Origin: JAAYCI01 sp964371725
GTDB lineage: Bacteria; Bacillota; Clostridia; Oscillospirales; Ruminococcaceae
Direction: 5' to 3'
DNA: 64,000 nt
Assembly (NCBI GenBank): GCA_964371725.1
Contig: CAYJNQ010000006.1
Span: forward strand, 1-64,000
In this document: in pieces, positions 51,782 to 60,676 of the stretch
How positions within the stretch are numbered: position 1 is the first letter of the stretch
How the letters are laid out: every line of letters starts with the position of its first letter
The notes under the pieces: generated by a model
The model's input: the letters and a program-made list of their open reading frames with translations, nothing else
Databases searched by the model: none
What the model was told of the DNA's origin: nothing
Position numbers and translations under genes: made by a program

Positions 51782-52867
51782 ATGTCGAAAACAAGAGTGG
51801 CCGTGTTGTTTGGCGGTGTTTCTTCAGAATATGAAATTTCCTGCATTTCGGGTGCTGCCATTGCAGAACACCTCAGCGAAGAGTTGTATGAGGTGTATAA
51901 AATCGGGATTACAAAAAAGGGACGGTGGCTGTTGTATCCGGGCAACACGGCAGAGATGCGCAGCGCCGAGTGGGACAAACACCCGGATAACGTGCCGGCG
52001 GTGATTTCGCCCGACAGGGTGACCCATGGCTTACTTGTGAGCCATAGCGGCAATTTGGATTTTGTAAAGTTGGATGTTGTAATACCGGCTTTGCATGGGC
52101 GCAACGGTGAAGATGGAACAGTGCAAGGCATTTTAGAGCTGGCGGGCATTCCCTATGTGGGCTGTGATGTGCTTTGCAGTGCAACTTGCATGGATAAGGC
52201 AACGGCCATTCGCCTGTTTGAAGCGGCCGGCATTGCGCATACGCCATGGGTGGCCGTGTTGCGCAGCGAGCTTCGCGATTTTGAACTGTTTTTGGAAACA
52301 CTCTTAAAAACATTGCAGTTTCCAATTTATGTAAAACCCTCTGTGGGGGGGTCGAGTGTGGGTATCACCAAGGCGAAAACGCCCGAGGAGTTGCAAACGG
52401 CCATTAAAGTGGCCAGTGCACACGACCGGGTGTTGCTCTTCGAGCAGGCGGTTTCCGGCAGCGAGGTGGAGTGTGCCGTTTTGGGGAATGAGGTGCTCAC
52501 GGTTTCGGTGCCGGGCGAAATTCGCAGTTGTAATGAAAGTTATGATTACGAGGCGAAATACCAAAGCGGCAATGCCAGCAAACTGTTGATACCCGCACCG
52601 CTTAGCGAGGAAAAAAGCAAAGAGGTGCAAGCCTTGGCGCAAAAGGCGTATAAGGCGCTTGGGTGCACGGGGCTTGCACGTGTGGATTTTTTCATAGAGG
52701 CCGAAACAGGGCGTGTATTGCTCAACGAAATCAATACCATGCCCGGTTTTACCACCATCAGTATGTATCCAAAACTGATGGAGCACAGTGGCCTTTCGTT
52801 TGGGGAACTTTGCCATCGCCTGGTGCAACACGCACTGGAGAAGGCGGAGGACTGGTATGGGATGTGA
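51782..52867 (+). CDS. ddl: D-alanine--D-alanine ligase
   Basis: A 361-residue ATP-grasp enzyme that joins two D-alanines for peptidoglycan. It begins VAVLFGGVSSEYEIS, has the KPSVGGSSVGI ATP segment near residue 184, the omega loop YDYEAKY near residue 257 with the tyrosine typical of D-Ala-D-Ala rather than D-lactate ligases, and the NEINTMPGFT metal and substrate site near residue 317. AAAGGAGACC precedes the ATG at 51782. It overlaps murI by 11 bases, so two cell-wall precursor enzymes are coupled. Confidence 0.95.
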   Translation: MSKTRVAVLFGGVSSEYEISCISGAAIAEHLSEELYEVYKIGITKKGRWLLYPGNTAEMRSAEWDKHPDNVPAVISPDRVTHGLLVSHSGNLDFVKLDVVIPALHGRNGEDGTVQGILELAGIPYVGCDVLCSATCMDKATAIRLFEAAGIAHTPWVAVLRSELRDFELFLETLLKTLQFPIYVKPSVGGSSVGITKAKTPEELQTAIKVASAHDRVLLFEQAVSGSEVECAVLGNEVLTVSVPGEIRSCNESYDYEAKYQSGNASKLLIPAPLSEEKSKEVQALAQKAYKALGCTGLARVDFFIEAETGRVLLNEINTMPGFTTISMYPKLMEHSGLSFGELCHRLVQHALEKAEDWYGM

Positions 52868-53726
52868 TGTAAAGGCACCTGTGGGGGTGTTTGATTCCGG
52901 CCTGGGTGGGCTTACGGCGGTGCGAGAACTCAGAAGCCTGCTTCCGAGCGAGGACATTGTCTATTTCGGAGACACGGGGCGTGTTCCCTACGGAACGCGG
53001 GGGCGAGAAACCATTTTGAAATATGCAAGGCAGGATTTGGCGTTTCTGCTTTCGCAAAAAGTAAAAACCATCATTGCGGCCTGCGGAACGGTAAGCAGCA
53101 CCTTTTCGGTTGAGGAGGGGCGCACCCTGCCTGTTGCTTACACGGGTGTGGTGCAGGCGGCTGCCAAAGCGGCTGTGCATAAAAGCAAGACCGGGCGCAT
53201 TGGTGTGCTGGGCACAGAGGCGACCATTCGTTCGGGGAGCTATGAGCGGGAATTGCGTGCGTTGAATGCCGAGGTGCAAACGGTTTCAGCGGCGTGTCCC
53301 TTGTTTGTGCCACTTGTGGAGAACGGACATTTCGCAAAAGAGGATGCCATGGCAAATTTGGCAGCGGAGGAATACCTTGGCCAGGTGAAAGAGGCCGAGG
53401 TGGATACGGTGATTTTGGGCTGCACCCATTACCCACTGCTGTTGGAGATGCTGCAAAAACAGTTTGGGCCCGAGGTGGCACTGATAGACCCGGGGCGGGA
53501 AGCGGCCATGGCTGTGTATGCCTATATGAAAGAAAATGAAATGCTCAACCCACAGGCGGGCGAGGGTAGTGTGCGCTGTTTTGTCAGCGACGACCCGGAG
53601 AGATTCACCCGGGTGGCCTCGGTATTCCTGCGGGAAGAAAGAAAGATGGAAGCGGAAATTGTTTCAATAGAGCACCACAACCTGGAAACGATGCTGCGCC
53701 GAAAGGAAGAGGAAAATGACGGATAA
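52857..53726 (+). CDS. murI: glutamate racemase
   Basis: A 289-residue racemase supplying D-glutamate for peptidoglycan. The site includes D13-S14 in VFDSGLGG, Y-G in PYGTRGRE, the first catalytic cysteine C76 and the second C189 in LGCTHYPLL. The first motif reads AACGTVSS rather than the usual ACNT-A/S, so the conserved asparagine next to the cysteine is glycine. The enzyme otherwise looks intact. ATG at 52857 has a GGCGGAGG site inside the end of ddl. It overlaps the DUF1934 gene by 11 bases. Confidence 0.94.
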   Translation: MGCDVKAPVGVFDSGLGGLTAVRELRSLLPSEDIVYFGDTGRVPYGTRGRETILKYARQDLAFLLSQKVKTIIAACGTVSSTFSVEEGRTLPVAYTGVVQAAAKAAVHKSKTGRIGVLGTEATIRSGSYERELRALNAEVQTVSAACPLFVPLVENGHFAKEDAMANLAAEEYLGQVKEAEVDTVILGCTHYPLLLEMLQKQFGPEVALIDPGREAAMAVYAYMKENEMLNPQAGEGSVRCFVSDDPERFTRVASVFLREERKMEAEIVSIEHHNLETMLRRKEEENDG

Positions 53727-54141
53727 TTTTTGGATAAAAATTGAGGGCAAGATGAATTTGTCCGGCGATGTGGACACCGTAAATTTGACCACGAGGGGAA
53801 ATTTTGTTTATAAAAACGGCAGCTATTTTATTATTTACGAGGAAACTTCGGCCACGGGTTATTCCGGAAATGTAACCACGGTGCAGGTGGACAGCAGCGA
53901 GAAAGTATCGATGCTTCGGCATGGAACGATGCCAAGCCAACTTGTGATTGAGCGTGGAAAACGCCATGTGTGCCATTACGACAGTGGCGTGGGCTCCATG
54001 AGCCTTGGGGTGGCAGCCGATGAAATTGTAAGCCATCTCACCGAGCAGGGCGGCGACGTCACCTTCAGCTATAATCTCGACACGGGCGACGTGCATTTGT
54101 CGCACAACACGGTAAAAATTACGGTTCAGGAGGCCAACTGA
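53716..54141 (+). CDS. DUF1934 (YwiB-like) beta-barrel protein
   Basis: A 141-residue protein of the DUF1934 family, predicted to form a small calycin-like beta barrel. It shows alternating strands such as FWIKIEGKMNLSG, YFIIYEETSATGYSG and DVTFSYNLDTG. Function is unknown, but such genes commonly lie just before argS in Firmicutes, as here. The ATG overlaps murI by 11 bases and its stop codon shares one base with the argS start, so the whole ddl-murI-DUF1934-argS run is one tightly coupled operon. Confidence 0.88.
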   Translation: MTDNFWIKIEGKMNLSGDVDTVNLTTRGNFVYKNGSYFIIYEETSATGYSGNVTTVQVDSSEKVSMLRHGTMPSQLVIERGKRHVCHYDSGVGSMSLGVAADEIVSHLTEQGGDVTFSYNLDTGDVHLSHNTVKITVQEAN

Positions 54142-55904
54142 TGCTTCGTTTCACAGAGATAACAGATACCGCAGATCCCGGTTTTTATGAACAAAGAGCT
54201 GAGGCTTTTCGCCATATAGATCTTTTGAAAAGCTACAAGGACGAGGCACGGGCAACCCTTGCCTGTGCCGTGCAAAAGGCTGTGCAGGCGGGCGAGCTGG
54301 CCGATGCACCCTTGCCGGACTATGTGGTAGAGGTGCCAAATGATGCAGCGCACGGAGATTTTGCGGCCAACTTAGCAATGGTATCGGCCAAGGTGTTTCG
54401 CCTACCGCCGCGCAAAATAGCCGAAACCATTGTGGCACATTTGCCTTTGGATGGTGTGTTTCAAAAGGCAGAGGTGGCAGGGCCCGGCTTTATCAACTTA
54501 ACACTGCAAGATGGCTGGGGTGCCGGGGTGCTTATGGCGGCCTGCTTAAATGGGGCCGAGTATGGGCGCACAAAGGTAGGCGCCGGCCGCCGCGTGAATG
54601 TGGAATTTGTGTCGGCCAATCCCACGGGGCCCATGCACCTTGGCAATGCGCGCGGTGCCGCATTGGGCGATTGCTTGGCCGAGGCTTTGTCGATGGCGGG
54701 CTACGAGGTATGCCGCGAATTTTACATCAACGATGCAGGCAACCAAATTCAAAAATTCGGCACGAGTTTGTCGGCGCGTTATATGCAAATTTTGCTTGGG
54801 GAAGAAGCGGTGGCGTTTCCGGAAGACGGCTACCAGGGCGACGATATCCGCGAGCGGGCCAAGGAGTATTATGCGCTACACGGCGATGCCTTGCAAGCCT
54901 GCGGCGAGGACGAGCGCAAAGAAGCGCTGGTTGCCTATGCTTTGCCGAAAAACATCGAGGGCCTAAAAAAAGACCTGGCCAAATACCGCATTCAATATGA
55001 TGTATGGTTCAGCGAATCTGCTTTGCACGAGAGCGGCGCGGTGATGCGCATTGTGAAAACCTTGCAAGAGCGCGGCATGGCCTATGAAAAAGAGGGGGCC
55101 GTTTGGTACAAGGCCACACAGTTTGGCGGAGAAAAGGATGAGGTGCTTGTGCGTGCAAACGGCATTCCCACCTATTTTGCAGCCGACATTGCCTACCATG
55201 CCGATAAATTCGAGCGTGGCTTCGAGCGTGCCATCGACATTTGGGGAGCCGACCATCACGGCCATGTGGCGCGCATGAAAGGTGCGATGGAAGCACTTGG
55301 GCTGGACAGCAGCCGCCTGGAAATTGTGTTGATGCAATTTGTGCGCTTGGTGCGAGATGGAGAGCCTGTTCGCATGAGCAAACGCACAGGCAAGGCCATC
55401 ACATTAACAGATTTGCTGGATGAAGTGCCCATCGATTCGGCGCGGTTCTTCTTCAACTTGCGAGAGCCGGGTTCTGCCATCGAGTTCGATTTGGATTTGG
55501 CCGTCCAAGAGGATTCCGACAACCCTGTCTACTATGTGCAGTATGCACATGCGCGCATCTGCTCTATCCTGCGCACGCTAAAAGAAGAAGGGGTTTTATA
55601 CAAGGAAGAAACCGCTTTTGGGAATGCGGCTTTGATGCAAAGCGAAAAGGAAAAAGCGCTCTTGCGTCTTGTGATGGCGTTCCCGGCCGAGGTATGTGCG
55701 GCGGCCGAAAACAGCGATCCCGCCAGAATTACACGGTATTTGGTGGATCTTGCTACAGCCTTTCACCGCTTTTATGCCGAATGCCGCTTAAAGGGTGAAG
55801 AAGAACGCCTGCAACAGGCGCGTATGGGGCTGTGTAAAGCGGTTCAAATTGTGCTTGCAAACGGTTTGAATATGCTGAAAGTAACGGTGCCCGAGCGCAT
55901 GTAA
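54141..55904 (+). CDS. argS: arginyl-tRNA synthetase
   Basis: A 587-residue class I synthetase. The N-terminal additional domain (about 30-130) is followed by the HIGH-type motif HLGNARG in NPTGPMHLGNARG, the KMSK-type motif MSKRTGKAITL near residue 414, and the C-terminal DALR anticodon-binding domain (YVQYAHARICSILR onward). The full-length frame runs without breaks. It starts at ATG 54141, overlapping the DUF1934 stop by one base. No T-box leader is seen, as expected for an internal operon gene. Confidence 0.97.
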   Translation: MLRFTEITDTADPGFYEQRAEAFRHIDLLKSYKDEARATLACAVQKAVQAGELADAPLPDYVVEVPNDAAHGDFAANLAMVSAKVFRLPPRKIAETIVAHLPLDGVFQKAEVAGPGFINLTLQDGWGAGVLMAACLNGAEYGRTKVGAGRRVNVEFVSANPTGPMHLGNARGAALGDCLAEALSMAGYEVCREFYINDAGNQIQKFGTSLSARYMQILLGEEAVAFPEDGYQGDDIRERAKEYYALHGDALQACGEDERKEALVAYALPKNIEGLKKDLAKYRIQYDVWFSESALHESGAVMRIVKTLQERGMAYEKEGAVWYKATQFGGEKDEVLVRANGIPTYFAADIAYHADKFERGFERAIDIWGADHHGHVARMKGAMEALGLDSSRLEIVLMQFVRLVRDGEPVRMSKRTGKAITLTDLLDEVPIDSARFFFNLREPGSAIEFDLDLAVQEDSDNPVYYVQYAHARICSILRTLKEEGVLYKEETAFGNAALMQSEKEKALLRLVMAFPAEVCAAAENSDPARITRYLVDLATAFHRFYAECRLKGEEERLQQARMGLCKAVQIVLANGLNMLKVTVPERM

Positions 55905-55950
55905 GCTGCATATCCGATTTTGAAAAACCGGATAAAGAGGGGAAGATGGC

Positions 55951-56436
55951 ATGGAAGGCAATCGGGTTGCGATGAGTTTTGAAGAGGTGGGGGAATGGCT
56001 GGATGAAGTGGCAAACAGCATTCCCGACGCTTTGTTTGAAGGGCTGAACGGTGGGGTTGTGCTGCTGAAAGGAATTCGGCTTTCTCCCCATGCACAAGGC
56101 AACGATTTGTACATTCTAGGGCAATACAACCACGACCCCTATGGTTTGGGGCGTTATATCCAGGTGTTTTACGGCTCGTTTGTGCAGGTATACAAAGGCA
56201 AAAGCCCAAAGGAACAAAAAGAGGGCCTGCGCACCTTATTGCTTCACGAGCTAACCCACCATGTGGAATCTTTGGCCGGCGTGCGAGATTTAGAGGTGAA
56301 AGATGCGGTTTTTTTGAAGAAATATGAGGAAAACAAGAGAGAGAAAACAAAAACAAACAACCGAACAACAGAAAAATTCACTTTTGGCAAAAAACGTCGA
56401 ACAAAAAAGCCGAAACTCAAAAATACACAAGAATAA
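55951..56436 (+). CDS. zincin-like metallopeptidase family protein
   Basis: A 161-residue protein. It has the HExxH zinc motif in LLHELTHHVES near residue 98, preceded by the helix and loop typical of small single-domain zincins (GLRTLLLHE). The N-terminal part FEEVGEWLDEVANSIPDALF fits this group. The last 35 residues are extremely Lys/Arg/Thr rich and probably disordered. Substrate is unknown; the family is common in Firmicutes and actinobacteria. ATG at 55951 follows GAGGGG. No clear terminator follows, and a new promoter begins at 56460. Confidence 0.83.
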   Translation: MEGNRVAMSFEEVGEWLDEVANSIPDALFEGLNGGVVLLKGIRLSPHAQGNDLYILGQYNHDPYGLGRYIQVFYGSFVQVYKGKSPKEQKEGLRTLLLHELTHHVESLAGVRDLEVKDAVFLKKYEENKREKTKTNNRTTEKFTFGKKRRTKKPKLKNTQE

Positions 56437-56459
56437 GCAGCTTTTTTTGTACAATACGG

Positions 56460-56488
56460 TTGCAAAACTCGGCCAAGTTGTGTAAAAT
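56460..56488 (+). promoter_or_regulatory. promoter of the CdaR-like regulator
   Basis: TTGCAA (56460-56465), 17-base spacer, TAAAAT (56483-56488). Leader about 68 bases. Confidence 0.6.
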
Positions 56489-56562
56489 AGATATTAACGT
56501 AACAGAACTTTTGTTCAACCCTACAAGGCGTAGTCGTATGCGAAATGGAAGGGGACGAGAAA

Positions 56563-57648
56563 ATGGCAAACAGAGTGTTTCAAGGCGTTCTGCACCAAAT
56601 GAAAGATGTAATCGATGTATCCGCCGGCGTTGTGAACGGCGAGGGCGTGGTGATTTCCAGCACAGATTTGGCCTATGTGGGGGAGCTGCATGAAGGCGTT
56701 GCGCAGTGGCTCGGTGGCCAAGAACCGTGTTTTACAAAAGAAGGCATTCGCTATCAACGGTTTTCCTCTGAACAGGGGGATGTGTTTGCTGTGTTCGTGA
56801 GGGCAGACGATGAAGCGGCGGGGAAAACCTTGGCCTTGTTGGCGTGCAGTTTTCAAAATATTTTGCAGTATCATGATGAGAAGTTCGACAAATCCAATTT
56901 CATCAAAAATGTGGTGCTGGAAAATATTTTACCCGGAGACATTTTTGCAAAAGCGCGCGAATTGCGTTTTGCCACCGATGTGGTGCGTGTGGTGCTGCTC
57001 ATTCGCGTGGTGGGCGGTACCCACATTTCGGCCTTTGAAGTGGTAAGTGGGCTGTTTCCGGACAAACAAAAAGATTTTGTGTTCAACTCCAGCGAAACCG
57101 ATACGGTGTTGGTAAAAGAGATTCGGCGCGGGATCGACGAAAAAGATGTGGAGAAACTCGCGGCCTCCATTGTGGATACACTCAACGGAGAGCACTACAT
57201 CAAAGCGGTGGTGGGCATCGGGACACCGATTGGCAATGTCAAAGACTTATCGGCCAGCTTTAAAGAGGCGCAGATTGCCTTGGAAGTGGGAAAAGTGTTC
57301 GACACAGACCAACAAACCATCAGCTACAATCACCTGGGTATTGCGCGCCTGATTTATCAGTTGCCCACAACGCTGTGCGAGATGTTTTTGAAAGAGGTGT
57401 TTAGCCAGGGCGGCATCGATTCGCTCGACGAGGAAACGCTGTTCACCATCCAACGCTTCTTTGAAAACAATTTGAATGTAAGCGAAACGAGCCGAGGGTT
57501 GTTTGTGCACAGAAATACCTTGGTGTATCGCCTTGAAAAAATCAAGAAGTTGACGGGGTTGGATTTGCGAGAATTTGATGATGCCATTGTGTTCAAAGTG
57601 GCACTCATGGTGAAAAAGTACCTCAACTCGAGTTCGGCCAGATATTGA
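56563..57648 (+). CDS. CdaR/PucR-type transcriptional regulator
   Basis: A 361-residue regulator. Residues 1-130 form a sugar-diacid-recognition-like sensor (FQGVLHQMKDVIDVSAGVV). A middle GGDEF-like domain follows. The C-terminal PucR helix-turn-helix has FFENNLNVSETSRGLFVHRNTLVYRLEKIKKLTG near residue 305; the string is quoted in parts elsewhere as FFENNLNVS and VHRNTLVYRLEKI. In clostridia this gene commonly stands before ftsE. Start at ATG 56563 with AGGGG at 8 bases; ATG 56545 lies before that site. Effector unknown. Confidence 0.87.
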   Translation: MANRVFQGVLHQMKDVIDVSAGVVNGEGVVISSTDLAYVGELHEGVAQWLGGQEPCFTKEGIRYQRFSSEQGDVFAVFVRADDEAAGKTLALLACSFQNILQYHDEKFDKSNFIKNVVLENILPGDIFAKARELRFATDVVRVVLLIRVVGGTHISAFEVVSGLFPDKQKDFVFNSSETDTVLVKEIRRGIDEKDVEKLAASIVDTLNGEHYIKAVVGIGTPIGNVKDLSASFKEAQIALEVGKVFDTDQQTISYNHLGIARLIYQLPTTLCEMFLKEVFSQGGIDSLDEETLFTIQRFFENNLNVSETSRGLFVHRNTLVYRLEKIKKLTGLDLREFDDAIVFKVALMVKKYLNSSSARY

Positions 57649-57673
57649 TAAACCCAGCAAAACGTGGTAAGAT
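57645..57673 (+). promoter_or_regulatory. possible promoter of ftsE
   Basis: TTGATA (57645-57650, overlapping the upstream stop), 17-base spacer, TAAGAT (57668-57673). Moderate match. Confidence 0.42.
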
Positions 57674-57702
57674 AGGACTGTCGTGTATTATGCGGCAGTC
57701 CT
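57674..57702 (+). terminator. hairpin between the CdaR-like gene and ftsE
   Basis: AGGACTGTCG pairs with CGGCAGTCCT over a 9-base loop, with no good T-run after it. It may be a weak terminator, or a 5' hairpin stabilising the ftsE transcript if the promoter at 57645 is real. Confidence 0.45.
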
Positions 57703-57738
57703 TCATCTCTATTTATAGATGGGAGAGCGACGTTCCAA

Positions 57739-58461
57739 ATGGCAAAAAAACCAATTGTATCCAACCACTCGGTGATGATTAGCATGTCTCACGTGGGCAA
57801 AGTTTACCCCGGTGGGGTAACGGCCTTGCAAGACGTGAACCTGGAGATTCGCAGAGGTGAGTTCGTGTTTGTTTTGGGGCATTCAGGTGCCGGAAAAAGC
57901 ACGTTTTTAAAGCTGATTTTGCGTGAAGAAATACCCACCACCGGCCGTGTTGTTGTGAATGGGAAAGACCTCACCAAAATGAGCCAGCGCGAAATTCCCT
58001 ATTTGCGCCGCGGGCTTGGGGTCGTGTTTCAAGACTTCCGCCTCATCCCAACGATGACGGCTTTTGAAAATGTGGCCTTTGCCATGCGTGTAACCAACAT
58101 CCCCGAGCGTGAAGTGAAAAAAAGGGTGCCCTATGTGCTCAATTTGGTGGGCCTTGCAGGAAAGGCGCGCAGCTTGCCGGGCGAATTGAGCGGCGGCGAG
58201 CAGCAGCGCGTGGCTTTGGCGCGCGCTTTGGTGCATTCGCCGCCCATCATCATTGCCGACGAGCCCACCGGCAACATTGACCCGGAACTGTCGGTGGAAA
58301 TCATGGAATTGCTCAAGGCCATCAACATGGTGGGCACCACCGTGGTGGTGGTAACACATGAGCACGATTTGGCACAGCGTTTTTCGGAAAGGGTGATCAC
58401 CATTGACCACGGCGAAGTGGTGGACGATGCGGTGAGAGCAAGAGGAGGGACGATTGTATGA
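57739..58461 (+). CDS. ftsE: cell-division ABC ATPase FtsE
   Basis: A 240-residue ABC ATPase that works with FtsX to switch on a murein hydrolase outside the cell. Walker A is GHSGAGKST, the Q-loop is in VFQDFRL, the signature is LSGGEQQR, Walker B is IIIADEP, and the H-loop is VVTHEHDL. It has a short N-terminal extension before the usual MISMSHV start; an ATG exists there but only the first ATG (57739) has a purine-rich site (GGGAGAG, rather far). It overlaps ftsX by 4 bases. Confidence 0.95.
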   Translation: MAKKPIVSNHSVMISMSHVGKVYPGGVTALQDVNLEIRRGEFVFVLGHSGAGKSTFLKLILREEIPTTGRVVVNGKDLTKMSQREIPYLRRGLGVVFQDFRLIPTMTAFENVAFAMRVTNIPEREVKKRVPYVLNLVGLAGKARSLPGELSGGEQQRVALARALVHSPPIIIADEPTGNIDPELSVEIMELLKAINMVGTTVVVVTHEHDLAQRFSERVITIDHGEVVDDAVRARGGTIV

Positions 58462-59357
58462 GGTTTTCCTCTTTGCGCTATTTGATAAAGCAGGGCTGGA
58501 AGAGTTTGGCGGCCAACCGCCTGATGACACTGGCCTCTGTGGGTGTGTTGACGGCCTGCCTGATTATCACGGGCGTGGCCGCGCTTGTGTTTGTGAACAT
58601 CAACAGCCTTGTGGACTATATGGCGGATCAAAATGAAATTGTGGTGTACCTGCTTCCCGAGGTAACCGACGAGCAAGCGGCTGCCATGCATGAGCAGATT
58701 GCCGCAATGTCGAACGTGTTGGAGGTGGAGTATAACTCAAAGCAAGATGCCTTTGCACAGGTGCAAACTTGGCTTGAAGATTATGGCGATTTGCTTGCGA
58801 ATTACGAACAAATTTTTCCGGCGCGTTTCCTGGTTACGGTGGACGATTTGAATTTCATAGAGCAAACCAATGCGGAACTGGTCGCTTTGGCCGGTGTGGA
58901 ATTCACCGAAGTGCCCAGCGATTTAACGGGTGTCATCATCACCATCAGCAATGCGGTTACCTATGGCGGGTTCAGCCTTGTGCTCATCCTGGGCATTGTG
59001 TCCATTATCGTCATCAGCAACACCATTCGCCTCACGGTGTTTGCGCGCCGTAAAGAGATTTCCATTATGAAATACGTGGGTGCCACCAACGCCTTCATTC
59101 GCTTTCCGTTTTTTGTGGAGGGCATGACCGTGGGTTTGATTGCGGGCTTGCTTGCTGCGGGCATTGTGTGTGCCGGTTATTTCTTTGCCTACAATTATCT
59201 TTTGGAAATGTACAATGTGTGGGTCATGAGTCTCATCGACAACATCTACCCATTGCAAAGCATCTGGTATTTTGTGGTGGCCGGTTTTGCTTTGTTTGGC
59301 ATTTTCATCGGTGGGTTTGGCACGGCCACAAGCGTGCGCAAACATTTAAAAGTTTGA
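58458..59357 (+). CDS. ftsX: cell-division permease FtsX
   Basis: A 299-residue protein with four membrane helices (about 22-46, 173-196, 218-243, 270-292) and a large outside loop between the first two, the PCD region that binds the hydrolase partner. The N-terminus LIKQGWKSLAANRLMTLAS and the C-terminal FGTATSVRKHLKV are typical. FtsEX passes ATP-driven shape changes to its partner, here presumably the M23 protein encoded 75 bases on. GTATGA joins it to ftsE. Confidence 0.95.
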   Translation: MRFSSLRYLIKQGWKSLAANRLMTLASVGVLTACLIITGVAALVFVNINSLVDYMADQNEIVVYLLPEVTDEQAAAMHEQIAAMSNVLEVEYNSKQDAFAQVQTWLEDYGDLLANYEQIFPARFLVTVDDLNFIEQTNAELVALAGVEFTEVPSDLTGVIITISNAVTYGGFSLVLILGIVSIIVISNTIRLTVFARRKEISIMKYVGATNAFIRFPFFVEGMTVGLIAGLLAAGIVCAGYFFAYNYLLEMYNVWVMSLIDNIYPLQSIWYFVVAGFALFGIFIGGFGTATSVRKHLKV

Positions 59358-59432
59358 TGTTTCATAAAATAGACATTTTTTCTTTATATAGTAGAAGTAG
59401 AGATTCTGTGCAGTGCGAATGAGGAGAGACAA

Positions 59433-60617
59433 ATGAGGCAAGTGTTTTGGAAAAAAGAGAGGGCAGAAGCCTCAGCGTGGTTGCGTTTTGGCAGCGTGTT
59501 TTTGGCCGCTTTGCTCGTTTTTTCTTTGTATGTGCCGGTGCAAGCGGAAACGGTGGCGGAAAAGTATGAGCGCTTGAAACAGGAACTGGCCGGCATCGGC
59601 GAAGCCATCGAAGATGCCGAGGAGAGCGCCGAGGCCGCAGAGCAGGTGATGGTGCAACTGGAGCAAGAGCAAGACGTGGTGGCCGAGATGATTGCACTCA
59701 ACCAGCAAGAGATTGCCGAAACGGAGCTGGCTCTGGCTCAAAAGGAAGCGGAAGTGGCAACGCAGCGCCAAATTATTTATGAAAACGACCAGCTTTTCCA
59801 GCAACGCCTTGTGGCCATTTATCAAATGAACAATTCAAGTGTGCTCTCAAGAGCGCTGGCAGTGGACAGTTTTTCCGAGCTTTTGCAGGTGGTGGATGCA
59901 CTGCAGCGTATTTCGCAAAACGACACGGAATTGCTTCAGCTTCTTTCCGAGCAAAAGGCTGCCATGGAGACAGAGCAAGCCGAGATAGATTCTATGCTGC
60001 TCAACTTGGAAAATACCTATGCAGAGCTTGCGAACAATGCGCAGGTGCTGGCAAACAACATTGCCGCGCAAGATGCTGCCATCAGCCATGCAGAGGCAGA
60101 GGCGGCCGCGCAGGAAGTGGCCTACGAGCAAAAAGAGGACGAAGTGGAAGCCGCGCGCATCGCCTATCAGGAAATGCTTGCGGCAACACAAAGCGTCTCG
60201 GGTTCTTCGGCGGGCGATGGTAGCCAGTATGTGGGCGGTGTGTTCATATGGCCGGTTCCCTCGTCTTATCGCATCACCTGCCATTTCGGTGCGCCGGACC
60301 CGAACGGGAACGGGCATCTCGGCATGGACATCGGCGCGGGCAGCGGCGAGCAAATTCTGGCGGCCGGCAACGGCATTGTGGTGGTGTCTGCCAGCCACTC
60401 AAGCTATGGCAATTACATCATGATAGACCATGGCGACGGCGTGAAAACCCTGTATGCACACAATTCGCAAAACTTGGTGGGTGTTGGCACGGCCGTCACC
60501 ACGGGCCAGCCCATTGCCCTCATTGGTTCAACGGGCTTTTCCACGGGACCACATTTGCACTTTGAAGTGCACGCAAACGGCGGGCGTCAAAACCCCTTGA
60601 ATTATTTGCAGGGCTAG
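59433..60617 (+). CDS. exported murein hydrolase, coiled coil plus M23 peptidase (EnvC/PcsB-like)
   Basis: A 394-residue exported protein. A signal peptide covers residues 1-35 (cleavage after VQA), then a long coiled coil from about 40 to 250 rich in E, Q and A. A flexible segment leads to the M23 LytM domain with all zinc residues: GHLGMDIGA (His and Asp) and PHLHFEVHANGG (His-x-His). The coiled coil is the part that FtsX binds in related systems; it cuts peptide cross-links at the septum when activated. GAGGAGAGAC precedes the ATG at 59433. Confidence 0.93.
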   Translation: MRQVFWKKERAEASAWLRFGSVFLAALLVFSLYVPVQAETVAEKYERLKQELAGIGEAIEDAEESAEAAEQVMVQLEQEQDVVAEMIALNQQEIAETELALAQKEAEVATQRQIIYENDQLFQQRLVAIYQMNNSSVLSRALAVDSFSELLQVVDALQRISQNDTELLQLLSEQKAAMETEQAEIDSMLLNLENTYAELANNAQVLANNIAAQDAAISHAEAEAAAQEVAYEQKEDEVEAARIAYQEMLAATQSVSGSSAGDGSQYVGGVFIWPVPSSYRITCHFGAPDPNGNGHLGMDIGAGSGEQILAAGNGIVVVSASHSSYGNYIMIDHGDGVKTLYAHNSQNLVGVGTAVTTGQPIALIGSTGFSTGPHLHFEVHANGGRQNPLNYLQG

Positions 60618-60676
60618 TGCCGGCCTTTGCGGCTTGGCACAGCGGTTGCCACCCAAAGAATACAACGGAGGCGTGA

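Noticed and set aside
54126..54200. T-box or other amino-acid riboswitch before argS.
   Set aside because: argS starts within one base of the previous stop, leaving no leader.
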